From: Ctenosaura bakeri | Taxonomy: Eukaryota > Chordata > Lepidosauria > Squamata > Iguanidae | DNA length: 64,000 bases | Direction of reading: 5' to 3' | NCBI GenBank assembly: GCA_948474755.1 | Contig: CAOLHI010001837.1 | Span: forward strand, 248,001-312,000 | Shown here: positions 32,731-47,506 of the stretch, one piece after another | How positions within the stretch are numbered: position 1 is the first letter of the stretch | Layout of the letters: each line of letters begins with the position of its first letter | Program-made: the position numbers and the translations under genes | Notes under the pieces: generated by a model | What the model was told of the DNA's origin: nothing | The model's database searches: none | Seen by the model: only the letters and a program-made list of their open reading frames with translations

Positions 32731-34438
32731 TTTCCTTAGCTACAGATTATATTTTCAGCATGATTCTGAAACTGAGACAAAAGTTTACGTACAAAATTTA
32801 TCATGAAGCTGAAATTACAGGTCCTAAACCAAACTACTGACTCTCTTATTATTAGGGAATTAGATGGAAGAGGGAGAAGAATGTGATCAAATGATATTAC
32901 TGAGTATGTGACGACTTCATTTGGGAAGAAAAAGAAGTAATTAGGATTAATGCATTATTTAATGGGGAAGTAAGAGCAACATGTTTCATTTTGTTTCAAC
33001 ATTATGAAAAAAAGCATTTATTAAACATGCAGAATCATCCCTGTCTACACGAATAAGATTGTGGTTTTAAACAAAGCCTGGAGCACAACAGTTTTAAAAC
33101 TGTACTATGCCTTATTTCAGCTAATTCAGTTTAACTTGAAACCACCAACCTGAGAGGGAAAATGTCCTTTCTACTTTACTGAGCTGTTTCAAAGTGTGTA
33201 GAAGGTAAAATTATATTCTTACTCATATAACAAAATACTTTCATTTATAAATATTGCAATATACTGAAGACAGAAACAGATCATAGAAAACACGTTCTAA
33301 AACCATCACTTTAAAATTTTGAATCAACATATACCTTATAATATAAATAATTGAAAATTCGTCTTAATAAACCAGTCTTAATAAGTTCTTAGTTTTTCAC
33401 AAGCAGTTACAGATGTCATATTACTTGCTAATATGAGGTGATCTAATCAGCTACTGATGCCCAGGAATGAAATAATCAGACATTCAGCAGATCTATTTTT
33501 CCTCTCCCCTACCTTGAGGTGCACATAGGCATTTAGGCAATATGACTGGCCAAGTCAGAGGATAGCAGGTTCATATTTGCCTATCAATACCCTTATTCAA
33601 GTCTCCCCTCTAGTTAGTACAGGTTACCCATGGATCAAAAACTTATTGTGATGATAGTGCATATATAAACAGAGACAGGTTGTGAAAAAGACTGACTGCT
33701 ACAATTGATTGCAAATGAGCACTGTACCAATAATGGATGAGGTGAGGTACTTAAGATTTTATGATCAGTGATTGTATAGCCAGTAAATACTTTAGCATGA
33801 TGATCCATACAAGGAAATTACTTTGAACAAAAAAGTAAAAGAAAAACTTTCAATCACCTCAATTTTTAGAATATTAAATACCTTCTAAAACAGACCCCAT
33901 TCCTGTCTAAGTTCCCCAGCAGTAAGGTTTTAATACTCAGCGTGTGATGAGAGATGAAACCAAGTGTGAACAACTTTCAGGTCCCATGAGAAGCCTGACT
34001 GTTGAAGCTGTCAGGTTCAATTGCATCATTCGACATTATTCAATGCCCCAAACTTCTCCCTAATTGTTAGGGGCTTAACATATTCAGAACGATTGTTTAG
34101 GCTAATGCTGAAATGCCCACAGTTGAGTTTCCATAAAGAAGGGGGAGGGATTTAATTGTATTTAAACCATTACTGAACTCTCTTTCACTCATGATAGAAC
34201 AACAAGAAAGGACTGGGCCACCAATTTCAGAGCTGCTTCATAGTCAGTTTATAAGTAATCAATACAATTCTTGGAAAATTTGGGGTTTTTTGTTAACAAT
34301 GTAGGGTCAGATTAATTTATATATTTCAGTACTAAACAAAGAACTATTTCATTGCTGATTTCAAGATGAAAATATTTGACTCATAAATGTGCATTTCCTT
34401 GTTAGCACTTTTAAACTGAAGATCCATCAGCTCTGATA

Positions 34439-34441
<3 letters not shown>

Positions 34442-34481
<40 letters not shown>
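34442..34481. repeat. (GT)n microsatellite
   Basis: Twenty uninterrupted GT units, the longest perfect dinucleotide run in the window and likely polymorphic. Confidence 0.97.
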
Positions 34482-34483
<2 letters not shown>

Positions 34484-36452
34484 AGGGGCATGATTTGGAC
34501 TACAAAACTTTTCAAGTGCCCTTCTTATTCCCTTCTTTAGTGTAAGCTATGTCAACAACAAAAATGCAAATGCTCTAGTAATACTTACATTTTCCCCACA
34601 ATTATAAACAAGCATATAGAGAACACCCTGCAGCTGAATTATGGCTCTACAATCATCTTGTTCTAAATAAGCAGACTTCAGTAATTTTAATATAAATGAA
34701 CATTTCAAATGAATTAAGATAGTAGGGAAAGCCTATTTACATTTGAAGAACATTTTGTATTTCTCAAGGAAAATAAAAGATTAGTACTGGCCACATTCTA
34801 CGCCATGACATGAGAGAAATAGACCAATCTAACCAGAACTACCTATAAACTGATTTGTTCTCTCCCAGTTCTACTTCCATGTTTGAGTATAGGTGCTATT
34901 TGGGTTAAACTAGATGCATGAGGAGAGGGAGATTCTAGTCTTACCCTCTTGATTATCACTCTCCTCACATGGAGAGCAACAATCAGAGGAGGAAAACCAC
35001 TGCTACAAGTGGAAGTTCTTGATATTATTCAGAACTCTGAAAAATCAAGTTTCCTAACTATGTATGAAACCTTCTTACCTAATGAAGGCTGTCTTGTTGA
35101 GATGGTCAATCAACATATGCAGAAACTGACAATCCATGAGCAAGACTACTATACTATTCCTCTTCATGCATTCATCGTTTAAGCCTAGTCTGAATGTCTG
35201 AACCAGGCTTAGATGACAGTAGTATGCTTAAAATATTTATTGCGGTGGAAAAGTAAAAAAGACATGTCTGCTAGTTATTTTTTGTTGTGTTCAACATAAC
35301 ACTAACAAGAATGGTGGAACAGAGACACACAATGTTCTGTTAACAGATGGTTCTGATAGGGTTTGCCCAAGCAGAACTATTAGTGCACACAGTATGTAGT
35401 ACAATGAAGTTATATGAAGTGTGTAATGGCTTGTACAAGAAACTGAAGTACTAGACCTTACACTGCACAAAGATGAAAGGTGTTTTCCACAAATGGCAAA
35501 GTAACTTGTGTTACTGAAATCACACCACTGGGTATAACCCAAACATTTTGATAAACAGGACAGGGTATATGAGGGTTATAGACAGAACCATGGAAAAAGT
35601 GGAGATACAACTTTACATTGAATGGGACTTTACTAATACCTGTTCTCTAGCTACCCGTGCAAGGTTGGATCCAGATTTGGTCAAATTAGAACAGACACAC
35701 TGAAAATAATGAAAGTTGCGGAAGTCATGAAAATGCTGTAGCAACAGCACTGTTCTATAACCCAGCTCCAAAAGAAACTTTTAACATAGATAATTATATT
35801 CTTGTGTTCCTACTACAGTATTGATTTCCTTGAATCAGCTCCCTATGACTGTTAGTCACATTTAAAAATGGGACACAAATCTTTCATTTTGGAGAAAAGT
35901 TAGCCTTAGAGGTAGACATCCAGCTGGGATTTATAGCAGATGACAAAGTCCAGTAGCATTAAAAGCTTTCATGTTTGGTACAGACACACCAACATTCCAA
36001 AACACACAGAATCATGTAGGATATTGCAAAGGAATTTTGTAGCAACCTTATTAAAATCTATTTCTAACTTAATCTGACACCAAGAGCCCATTCTTCTTCA
36101 GATGTTTTTATATTTTGTTGCCTGGTTATCTTTAGCATATAAATCTTTTTTTTTTATTTTAGATTTAATGCAGTTGCTAAACTGACCACTCCTAAACTGG
36201 GGGGATGGGAGTGATATGGCAAGTTATCTGCTAATATGAAAATGAGGGAAACAGAGGACTTTTTCATCTCTGTTGGATCTTTTATTCCACACAGCACCCA
36301 CTTGTTTCAACCAGAGGGAAAATACCTGCATAACCCCTTGCAGGTGTAAATGAAGGAGCTGATGCTGAGGGTTTAAGGTCAACTCCAACATTTCCCCATT
36401 TCCCTGGCAGTGATATTTCTACATAGAGTTTTCCACATGTGTAGCAGGACTG

Positions 36453-36642
36453 TGAGCCAGAGTGGTGGAGTGGTTTGAGCACAGCACTACCATCCTGGAG
36501 ACCAGGATTCAATTCCCCACTTGGTCACGGAAGCCCCCTGGGAGACTTTGGGTGTGTCACATATACTCACCCTCCCCTCCTCCAAAAGAAACAAACCCAT
36601 GATAAGGCCACCATAAAACAGACACAAAGGGCACACAAGAAG
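36453..36642 (+). mobile_element. tRNA-derived SINE
   Basis: Head GAGCCAGAGTGGTGGAGTGG, box-B-like GGATTCAATTCCCC, central GGGAGACTTTGGGTGTGTCA, and a weak tail AAGGCCACCATAAAACAG. It is diverged, with changes in both promoter boxes, so it is unlikely to be transcribed by RNA polymerase III. Confidence 0.8.
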
Positions 36643-37634
36643 TACGACTGCCAAGAAAGGCAGGTCTTTTCACTAGCACAGGATTCTTCTGCCCCACTGT
36701 AACATCCTCTAGCCAGCACATATGGGAGTAAGAAATGTGCTTTAGTAAGATATTTTCATTCTCAGCTTCCAATTCTCAGGGTTACTAAATCCAAATGAAA
36801 TAACTTTTTTTGACAAACCTCTTTTTCATTGCATGAGACCTCACAACTGTTAAGATGGAACTACATCATTTTAAAGCAAGATTTTAAAGAATCAGAGAAG
36901 CATAAAACACTGCTGAATGCAGTGTTATAGTTTTGAGTTATAGTTTTGATATTCATAGCCAAATATATATTAAACGCCAACAACTGTCTGACACTATAAA
37001 ATTCCAACTAAATGGAAAATGAGGGATTTGAAAGACAAAATAAAACATTAATGACACATCTACAAAAATTAATTTATATCTCTGCTCTGTTACCAGAACA
37101 CAAGTCAGTAAAATATCAAAATAAATGATCTTACTTCTAATGATGTCAAACTTTTGTAAACCTCAGTTTGTATATTGAAATGTATCACTCCTTTTATATA
37201 ATGTTAAATATTTTTCAATTTCATACTCTCCAGCTGAAAAGGTTACCACATTAGATTAGCACTTTAAAAAATGTGATTGTGGCACATCAATGTGCAACTT
37301 GAAGTCTGTGAACTTTTTTTCTCATTTTTTTCAAAAGAAATACTGTTTATATATGTTTTCTGAATACAGATATCAATAAATGTTTAATCTGGCACTGTGC
37401 CTTTAATCTGTAGGCATAGTTTTGGTTCCTATATTTTTGACCAAGTTAAGGACATAATTAGAAATTCTAAAAGTTAATTCTTGACTTGTCTGGTGGACAT
37501 CCCACAGGTTCAGCAAACACATTGTTACTTGCTGTCAACAACTGACAGTGCAAACATGCATTCTACTCATACTAAGTTTAATGGTATTTACACCTAGGTT
37601 GTAAAAACTCTTCTCCATATAATTACAATTGGAA

Positions 37635-37652
37635 AATAAATAAATAAATAGG
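37635..37652. repeat. (AAAT)n microsatellite
   Basis: About four AAAT units followed by a second imperfect AAATAGGAAG pair. Confidence 0.8.
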
Positions 37653-38943
37653 AAGAATAAATAGGAAGTGACCTAATATGACATGCTACTAAAGAAGACC
37701 TATGACAAAACACAGTATTGTCCCAACAATATATGCCAGGCACATTTGAACATTTTTCTGTATCAAATGTTTGAATCACACACTAATTATCTCTCTGACC
37801 CATAAGACTCAGCACTATCAAGAAAGTTTGACTGCTACTACAGAACATATTGCATACAATCTTTCATAATGTAAACCTAAATTTAAGTATTTAAGTGAAT
37901 CTTTGCATTACACATAGGCTTTTATTTGAAGAAAAACATTTTTTTTTCACATTTGCCAGCATTACTATTGTCTCAGGAAGCTAAACTGAAGTAGTGCTAC
38001 ACTCAGTTCATCGAAGAGGTCAATGTGCCTCAGTTGCCTGGAGACTGATGGTTGCTACAGCAGCAATAGATAAGCCCAACTAAATAAGCTTCAGCTTGAA
38101 GGCAGAAAGCATTTACTGCCGGACTGAAACATTGGTACAGTTGTCTCAGCATGTAGTAGTGTGCACAAAATCATGCAACTATCAGCTTTGCTGAATTATA
38201 TTTATACAGGGGCTTACATTGCTGAAACAGTTTAATAAAAAGTATAGGTTTTAATTGGGCCAAATACTACCACTAGGAGCAACTATGATTCCTTTGTTCT
38301 TCTAGTGGAGTCACATGTTATGTGGAATTTTCCCTCTGGCTGGAAATTCCTCTTTTCTACCCCCAAGTCCCCAGCCACAATGACAAAGAAAGAAGGTTTT
38401 GCTTAATTTTGTCTAGTATTTTGTAAATAGCGTTCAAATAACATTTTAAAGAGAAGCAGACTCTGTAACACAAATGTTACCATGTCCTTCTCCCAGTCAT
38501 GACTTAAGTATAACTGCAACTAAGTGAAAAAGTCTTTTTCTGAAAAGAATCAGAAAATACGACATTTTCAGTGTTCTTACAATAAGAGGTAAGAGAGAAA
38601 GCAGTTTAGATATAACTGAGTTTTATTCCTGCCCGCCAGAGGAGGTCACTGTAGAATGATACAAATACCACCTCTCAGAAGCTAACAAGCTCAGGGCAAA
38701 GTTCTGGGGCTGACATTAGATTCTTCCACAGGCTTGTATGTGGAACTGCTGCAGACAATCAAAACTATCAACAACTAAAATCCCAATATAAGTTAAATGC
38801 TTACACTAGCTGTCCTTTAAACAAAAGCACCATGGGCATATTTTAACTGTCTAATTATGTAACAGCCAATGCAAGTACTGTGCAAGTATTGTGAAAGTTC
38901 ATTATATCAAGCATCTGCAATCAAGCTTACTGCAAGTCTGCTG

Positions 38944-38998
38944 AAAAGTCACGCTGAATCCTGTGGGGCTTACTCCCAGGCAAGTAGGCAAAGGATTG
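38944..38998. repeat. squamate-type short palindromic repeat, copy 2
   Basis: Reads TGAATCCTGTGGGGCTTACT, CCCAGGCAAGTAGG, AAAGGATTGAAG, a half-palindrome of the family seen at 24683 and 47412. Confidence 0.5.
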
Positions 38999-41649
38999 AA
39001 GTCTCAATGATTAATTTGATTTTACTAAGCTCTGGCCATGATCCAAAAATAAAACTTCTAAGTTAGCACATGACTTGCTCCCACATGAACTCTTTTCTTT
39101 TTACAAAGAAATCTAAGTTGTCCATTATTTCACTATAAAGCTATGAATGGCAAATTGCCCTATATATGAAGAATAAAACATTCTTTAAATACATCAGAAG
39201 CCAGCCAGAAAGGCAGCAGACTGTAGGATGACAAAGATACAAAGGCAGAAACTGTGTAAAATTAAACGAATTCTTTGTATCTTCACTACAAAAGATCAAG
39301 AGATATTCAAAGCAGAATCATTTTTCATGAGTAATACATAAGAATAACCAGAGATGTCAACTCAACAGCAATACTATGGTATACTTAAAGGAATTAAATT
39401 AGAAAAATTTTTTCAAGAATAGGCATATCCATTGACAATTTTCATTTCATGTAATTGAAATACTGTATATATAAAAATGGTGCTAGGAAACATATAAGTT
39501 TCTTCTCTCAGGATGGTTAAAATATTTTTATTATCTCAGAATTGTTAAAAATATTTTTGTGGATAGAATTCTAAAGACTGCAGACACACATGTGCTGAAA
39601 CAAATTCAACATGTCTATTGCCTGAACAATGTCTTTTAAAATGGTGCTTCTCATGACACTGGTTATGGGGAACTAGCCATTTTTTTCCTAATGTGCCAGG
39701 GACCAGTACCATCTCTGTTCCCACTAGTAACAACTGCTTCATTATTTCCTGCAAACCCATTATTTCATTATTTTTCACCACTACCACCAACTGTGAGGCT
39801 CATTAACCTACTCTACCACAAGGGCACGCAAAGTGTGGATCTTGATTTCTCCCACTGCTGCCAACATCAATTGCTGCGACCTTTTAGATATCACCATGGT
39901 TGCTGTGTGAGACTCTTTCTAATAATCCCAGTAATGGACACCACCAGCCTTGAACCATTGCTGCCACCACAGACACTGTATTTCAACTCAACCAATAGCA
40001 CCAGTGTAGCATTCCCAATGGCCAAGGCATATAGCATAAATTAATAAAGGTACACCATACATCTAAAAATGTATTTAACATCTCAGTAGTAGTTGACTCT
40101 ACTAACTCTTTTCCTACTAACTCTTTCTTTCTATTTTCATAATCCTAGCTGAACTGAACTGTCCTGAGTCTAACTAGACCTTGTCTCTCCCCCAAAATAA
40201 CTCAGATCTCTTTCTCTCATTTTTAACTAATCTCTGTAACTTCTGACAGACTCATACATCTCACACTCTTATTAATTTGAAAGGTACCTGGCCTTCTTAA
40301 CATCACTTCAAACATTCAGCCAATCACCAGTGACTCCCAACATTCCACACTCTTCCTCCTCCCAACAGATCATTTACCTTATTTACTATATATCATATAC
40401 TTCATCTTTCAAATAACCATAATTTCTCTAACAAATGCAACAATCTTTTTCCCCAAAAAGTCCACAAAATTACACTCTCCACAGGCTGGTATCCAGCCCC
40501 AGACCATGCTTTAAACATTTTACCAGACATTTTAAACATGGGTTAGATACCAGTTTGGTATCTTAAACTGGTCCAGGGCTCTCTAGGAACTTTGGGTAAG
40601 TACAGTGGTGGTTCTTTCAAAAGTTATCTAGGAAAAGCTGGTTCTTCTGTTAAAACATTATACCTGATTGGTAGAATAGGTACTTTATTTTCTCAGTGCC
40701 ACCTAACAGAAAATGCAATAGGCAAGGAGACTACTATTTGCAATCCCTTGTGCTTCATGTCTTGCATATTTAAAAAATATAAACACCTACTTACTACATG
40801 TCCTATACCTACTTCTCTTAGGGAATGATAAGATTACCATATAAAGTAAGTCTTTTAGCGGGGTCAGGCAGACCCTATGGCTTGTAGAAGTGTAATTAAT
40901 AGTCTTAGAAAATAACAGAATCAAAATTTCTTCAAACAGCCTATTGAATCTGATTATGCCCTGTGCCTATGCTATGCTGATTCACTGTTACAGGGGATAA
41001 ATAACTAGATGGTAGTGGGAAGGGTATATCTTGGAGGAAGTTACACTTACAGCCATGTGGCTCAAATCCTGCAGTATTCAAAATAACATTTTGTTGCAGG
41101 TCTCACTTGCTTCTCTTATTTTTGCCTTCTACTCACAAATGACTTGAAAGAAGTTTGTAAATAGTACTTGCCTGTGGTGAGGAAACAAACTAGGATTCTA
41201 ACAAGCAATACCCATACCCACAGTTGGTAATACATTCATTAGGCCCATTCAAAATGTCACAAAAACAATGAAAAGTTTTTGGGTTCCCCAAAACTCTACA
41301 TCAGGCTCTGAGGTACAGAAAGCAATGACTGTTGAAATAAAAGAAGAGTCAAAAATTTAACCAAATGATGTAGCCATTATATCTACAATTTAAACTTAGT
41401 CTCACAATCAAATTACATTCAGCAGCAGAGCTGAATGAATTATAGTCACTGGTAGGTGCAGCAGATATCCAATTGTATCTTGCACTCTTAACACCCAGAA
41501 GCAAAATTTGACCCACAGACTCCATTTTGAACACATAACAGCTGAGCTATAACTTAAATCTCTCATATATGACAGTATTTGTACTAGCAAAGCCATTTTA
41601 GGTAATGTGGTTGGGTTTTTTTTTAAAAAAAAGTCAAATTCTGTAATAA

Positions 41650-41960
41650 TATTTAGTGTTTTATACTACTATAGTTTACGAAGCTATTGGAACCTGAGTA
41701 GTGAGCCCTGCAGGACTACCTCATGTGGCGTGGGCTTCCCAAATGGTGGCATGGGCTTCCCAAAGTGTGGTTGTCACTCACACTTTTGTTTTTTAGGCAC
41801 CAGTTAAAAACTCATCTGTACAAAATCTGGAGAATAAAAAAGTCCTTAATATGCCTTTGATTCTCCTCTGTATTGCACTGCATTTTACGTAATACTTGTG
41901 ATTTCTTATTTCAAATACTTGTGATTCTACGAGTTTAGATGTTTTTCTCCTTTTATATAG
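41650..41960 (+). mobile_element. L2-like LINE fragment
   Basis: The bases encode LKTHLYKIW-like residues (AGTTAAAAACTCATCTGTAC), the usual end of L2-like ORF2 proteins in reptiles, followed by an AT-rich 3' part. Upstream GGCTTCCCAAA is duplicated at 41738 and 41753. Weakly supported. Confidence 0.4.
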
Positions 41961-44551
41961 CATAAACCTGTAAATGTCTGTGTTTACCTAGGTACTTAGT
42001 TGCCCTTACCAATTAAGAGGAAGGGAGGGGCATAAATCAAATAGGTTTATCAGGTTTCTTTGAATCTCACCACTGCTTCCAGAAAATAAAGAGTTCCCCA
42101 AAACTGCACAGTAACAGTGCAGGAAACATGCTTTAACTGTAGAGAGAATAAAGTATGTAGATTATCAAAGACTAACAGAGACAAAGTATTTTTGGGCAGA
42201 AGAAAATAAACAAGAAGAAAAGCAGCATTTTTTTTCTTGTAACAGATTCAGATGAAATGAAGTCTATTGTTTGGTTCAGTAACAGCAGAAGGGCTAGTAC
42301 TAAAAGTAAACCGGAAAAACAAGCAGCAACAGTAACTACAAATTGTTGCCCTTCTTTCCAAAACAGAGATTCATTATGGTACGCAGTATACACATACAGT
42401 CTTCCTTTGAGGCTTTATGAAAAAGTGATATAACAATAATTAGTAAAATGTACACTGAACCACAAATTGAAACAGCAGTATAAGCCTATTATTTAAAAAC
42501 ATGTATGAGTTAGTTCTACACACACACACAAACACTCATAAACAGATCTATTTACTGTTTAGTATCTACTGTATCAGCAGCAGAAATTAAGAAAAAATAA
42601 GAGTAATTCTAACTTAATGTGCATAACTGACTAACAGCCTATCTCTTTTTAGAAAATGAGGTTTAAGAATCTGTAACCTTTGTAAAGATGTACTTAAGTA
42701 TTTGTTGGAATATCCTAATAAAAATATCACTTACTCCTACAGTATAGCATATATTGCACACATATAGAGAGCTGTAAAGATTAACACAACAGTAAAGAAT
42801 ACATGTACCTGCTGCAAAGATAAAAAAAGTCACTACCTTATCACAACTGCAAATGAAAACAAAGTAACAAGCTAAGAACAATAGTTGATTTTTTTTATTT
42901 TACATGTTCCAAAGAGCAGAAATAAAACTACAGCTTGAATAAGGAGGAGGCAACAACCATGTCACTTATCTACCATTTTTCCAAAAACTGCACTCCCTCT
43001 TAGCACAAGGATACTTCCAGCTGTTACTAAACAGTTGTTTCACAAAAGGATTCTAATATATCTGCCTTTATTTCTCAGTAACACCTGTAACTAATGAAAG
43101 AAGGCACTTGTAGAATAAGCATTTTATCAGGTGGGAGTGCCTGTTCTAGATGAACATCTTTAAAGCTGAATTCAGATTCAAAAGCTCATTATCTTGACCA
43201 GTGTTCTAGTAGGGTTTTATATCTAAAACTTTATAAAAGAGCCTGCCATTTTGAGACGTTTTAAAGCATAAATACTGCTGCTAAAGCAACTACTGTAGAA
43301 GAAAGTAAGCATTTTTTTCCACCCAGTTCAGCACTAGAGGTGTTAACACAAAAGCACTATCTCTCCTTCAATTAAATCAACAAGCATTTTAGCTTCACGA
43401 GATTCAGGCTCTACAGGTGAAACAGGTATGGCTAAATAAGTCTTCAGATGAAGCAACAAGTCTAATCAACATTTCAGAATGTTATCTGCTATAGCTGGCA
43501 TCACTGGCACAAAAGATTACAGAGTATTTTGTAAATAAAAACAACTTCCAACTTTGTCATTCAAATAATAAAATATTTCCCTTTTTGTTATTTAGCTGAC
43601 AAAATTCATAATGAAGTTTATGAGCATTGTCCCCACAAACTAAACCTCCATTTAGCTTTTATGCATAAACAGAGTTAGTGACCAGTTAGTTATATATAAA
43701 ATAATCAAATTTTATTTTGTGAGTATCTTTATGGTTATTTAGATGCCTACTTTCTGTGACAAAAGCACATGCAAGGTATAATGATTTAAAAATACCAACA
43801 AAACAAGGTAAAATGAAGTTGTATAAACAGCAGCAAGAATCTACAACAATGAAACAAATCAAAAACAGCTGGTACAAACAGATCAGTTAGAGACTCAAAA
43901 TGCCTGCCAAAATTATGTGGGTTTTTTTTTTTTAGAATTTTACTCCAAAGCATCTGGAAACCACTAATGTGTCTATCCTGATACAGATTAATCAAGAATT
44001 TATATACCGATCAATATACAATTTCATCACTGTATCTAATCTACCAAAATCCAATGTGTTCAAGTAGAGATCTGATAAAGAACTTTGTTGAAAATATCAC
44101 CTTGGAAATAACACATGTTTTAACAGGCCAATAATAATAAACAGCATGTCATAATGCCAGTATATAGATTCATGGTAAGCAGGTATTGAATGCTATGGTC
44201 TATATCTTATGCACAGTCCTAGCTAGAGTTTAGTTAGTGTTCACTGAGTTTATTCTAATGAGATTGACAAAAGGATTCAGATCTATACCAAGAGGCTTGA
44301 TTTTATAATAGGCATTGTAAAATTAGAAAAGAGAACAATATAATTAGAATAAATAAACAGAACGCTCCAAATATGATTAAAGCACATTTATCCCAATGTT
44401 CTGTAAGAAATAAGTAAATAAAATTCCCAAAGATAGAAAGATTTGATATTACTGTTTAACATTTGTATCTAAAGTAGGATAGGTAATATAAACAGCTACT
44501 GGACCATTTATCTAGCCAAGATTTACTATACCAGTACTTTTAACAGCCTAC

Positions 44552-44730
44552 CTGAGTTGTAGCAAGAGGTGCAGTTACCGAAGGTGTAGAAGATGGAGAC
44601 AAAGTTCCTACTTGCTGCACATGACCAGAAGACTGTTGAGGTAAATGTGAACTTGAAACAGGAGTGCTAGATCCTGAGCCAGATACTATGCTTGGAAATG
44701 ATACTGCTACATCATTACTGTTATAAATGC
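44552..44730 (-). CDS. MLLT10: MLLT10 Ser-rich exon (most 5' in window)
   Basis: This 179-bp exon follows TTTTGTTTTGCAG and ends CAG|GTAGGC. It reads GIYNSNDVAVSFPSIVSG, SGSSTPVSSSHLPQQSSG, HVQQVGTLSPSSTPSV, TAPLATTQ. This is the Ser/Pro-rich middle of AF10 after the PHD/extended-PHD region, close to the human sequence as I recall. It starts in phase 1 and joins in phase 0 to the exon at 29099. The remaining upstream exons lie beyond 64000 since no other exon was found. Confidence 0.94.
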
Positions 44731-47411
44731 CTGCAAAACAAAACACAAAAAACCACACACATACATATGTAAGTTTTTCTAGATTTAGTAATACATGAGA
44801 ATAAGTGGAGAGATTAAGAGTTCTAGATTTATTAACTAAATTATAGAAGCTAAATCTAAGTATGCTCTTGTATGCCACTTTACATAACATAATCACTGTC
44901 AGCAACTCATTAAAGCTATATGAAATAGGCACAAGAGATTCAAACAAGATTTATGTTTGTGCACAGGTCTGTCTTTTGGTGGAGTTTGTTTTGTTTGGCC
45001 TAAGGATTATTACTATGACCTGAGAACTTCATATTTCAAGGTTAAAAAATACTTCTGGAATAAGTCATAGACTGTTAACCTGAGTAACAATCATACCTCC
45101 TACATATTAATTCTCTTTTTCTGAAAAGTTTAGTAGGTATTTTCAAAAAGAGAGTCATCTTAAGGGCTGGTGACCATTTTGAACCTCTATTACTGTTCTT
45201 CCATTAAACATTTTGGAAAAGTTGAGCATATGTTAGTCAAGATGTTTGGAGTGCAATCTTCCCTCCTGAGCACACTAGTGCTGCTACTTATATGTACCTT
45301 GCCTAAGGAGGATCCACCTTCTCAGAACTATTCAGAACACACAGTGCATTACAAACTGTCTCCTTGTTTTTCAGAATCAAGTCCCTGCAGCATCAGAGTG
45401 CTCCTGCCCAGATGTTTTTCCTTGAGAAACTGCAACTGCTACACCACAGACAGTGTAAACATTTCTTCGAGCTGGCTGATGGCCATCTCAATGCTAAACA
45501 GAGGCAAGGGAAGAAATCTGAGGTTTCCTCTTAGGGGGACACACACAAGAAGTGGCTCCTCTCAGGCAACTTTTGATTTTGGTTGGGAGCAAATATGACC
45601 AGTCTCCATCAAATGCCCCACACAAAATTAACTATATTGAAGAGGTCTCTGGATTGTCATTGTTTAGTGTTTCAGCCAACTGAAAAGCCTATGCTGTCCT
45701 GGCCAGAAAGGGATGCCAGTCAGGTTCACATCAGAAGACATACCTGCATTTATCAACAAACCTTTAGATTATTTGCAATAGATTCGTAATCATTTCTGAC
45801 TCCCAAATGTTTGATAACAGCAACATCAAAAAGACCCAGCTCTAAACTACAGTACAAAAATTAAGAAATCAGGATAACTGTGTAATTCAGAGTAGATTTT
45901 TATGTGAAAGGACTGCAAGCTTCATTCATTTTAAGTACTCACGACACAATTCTTTAAACCTAAGGTCTACGTCTTCTGTCTCAAGCTTTGCTTGGTGGAT
46001 CTCAGGATTCTACTCAAAAACCAAGTGGAACCTGAAATCCTGCAGTCTATCTCTCTCAGCAATAGAACACAGAGGCTGTCACTTTTTCATACTTCCTGTA
46101 GAACAAGAACAACTATTCTCACACATAGGAAGGTTTTGTTTTTTTACCTACATTAAGCTGTAAGGCGAACTGAACAGCTTACAGGTGTAAGGTGGATGAC
46201 ACAAGCAGTTTAGAAAGGAATGGAGGAGCAATGACCTGGGGCACAGGGAGAGAGTTAAAGATACTTTTTGGCATGTGGTTTTCTAATTTCAAGAAAATTC
46301 CATCTTAAACATCTTAAGTATCTGGATTTTCAGTAAAGGCACTTATTGGATATGAGGGTGCTTTGGGTTTGATTCATATCAGGTTTATGCTAAGACTATA
46401 CAACCAAAAAAGATTGAGACAAGACTACCAAACAGCTACATTCTGCAAAAGGAAACATTAAAAGTAGACATACTTAAATGTGATATGTTTTCACACCACT
46501 TAGTCAGATGTCCACTTTTTAGCTGGGTTTGGTATCCAACCTATTGTTTTTCTAATAGTTATTGTGAAGTACTTTCACCATCCCATCATATCAGCATTAC
46601 AGCACTACCAAAATAGGTTATGACTTTAGCCAGAAGCCCTTTTGAGGCATTTAGCAAATGTGTTGTTTAAACAAGCAAAGAAGGAAGCATGATAGCATGA
46701 TAGACTTGTCCCCTCTGTCAGTGCTTTGCACATGTAAAAACAGTATTTTGGAAGAGGAAAACCTCTTCTATATGTGCAAGATGTTCATGCATACATGTAT
46801 CTTGATTTTTCTACATCCATACTCAGGTGGACATACTCTGCATGCAGAAGAGATTCTCCTCTTCTGCTATGGGGCTTTCACTTGAGCAAAACAACAGTGG
46901 AAGGGAGGTTGGGCTGGGACATTCCCTTCCCCACATGGTTATACAATTTGCTTATCAAATGCCTGAATAAAGACCAGAATGACTGACACTATGTGTTAAT
47001 AATTCAGAATTTATCTATGTTACCAAACAAATAAAATTATTCTTCATACTTGTGCTGTTCACTTTACAGACTTTTCACTGTCTTCTCTTGTATCATCTTC
47101 AAGGCTAATCTCTCCATGCCTCATGTACCACCACACAGACAAGCATATACTCATTACATACAGCATGATACGATAAATGCTATGCTTTAGGAGAAATCTT
47201 TAAAAGAAAAACTCTAAGGAAAGGGAGAACCCAAAATAGTCTAATGAAACAATATGCTCACTGACCACAGAAAACTAATTAATTGTTGTGGGGAGAAAGA
47301 ACAGTCTATCCCAGAAGAAGCCACAGCTGGTTTGCTGGCTGGCTCCCTGAACTGCAGTATTTCGCACTGTTCACTTCTTGTTGCAAGTCCCACTTATTGC
47401 TGTTGCTAATT

Positions 47412-47506
47412 TTCCATTGTTATACAAATTCCATCCAATCTTATATGGGAATAAGCTCCACTGAGCTCACTGGGCCTTATTTCTGAGTAAACATGCACAC
47501 GATCAG
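47412..47506. repeat. squamate-type short palindromic repeat, copy 3
   Basis: Reads CCATCCAATCTTATATGGGA, ATAAGCTCCACTGAGCTCAC, TGGGCCTTATTTCTGAGTAA, ACATGCACACGATCAGG. The two halves are approximate inverses around TGAGCTCA. The best-preserved copy here. Confidence 0.6.

Larger units (their letters stand above)
29205..44551 (-). other. MLLT10: MLLT10 intron, 15.3 kb
   Basis: This long intron holds three tRNA-derived SINEs (31251, 32446, 36453), a 40-bp GT microsatellite (34442), an AAAT repeat (37635-37652), a short palindromic repeat (38944) and an L2-like fragment around 41650-41960. Neighbouring exons join in phase 0, so no exon is needed here. The stretches 29205-31250, 32731-36452, 36643-41650 and 41960-44551 are AT-rich with no gene or element I can name; open frames up to 117 codons (39691-40044) look accidental. 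Confidence 0.75.

Noticed and set aside
45170..45598. 142-codon plus-strand frame in a long intron
   Set aside because: No recognisable domain, no splice or promoter context, unusual Ser/Cys composition; probably a chance frame or old repeat.
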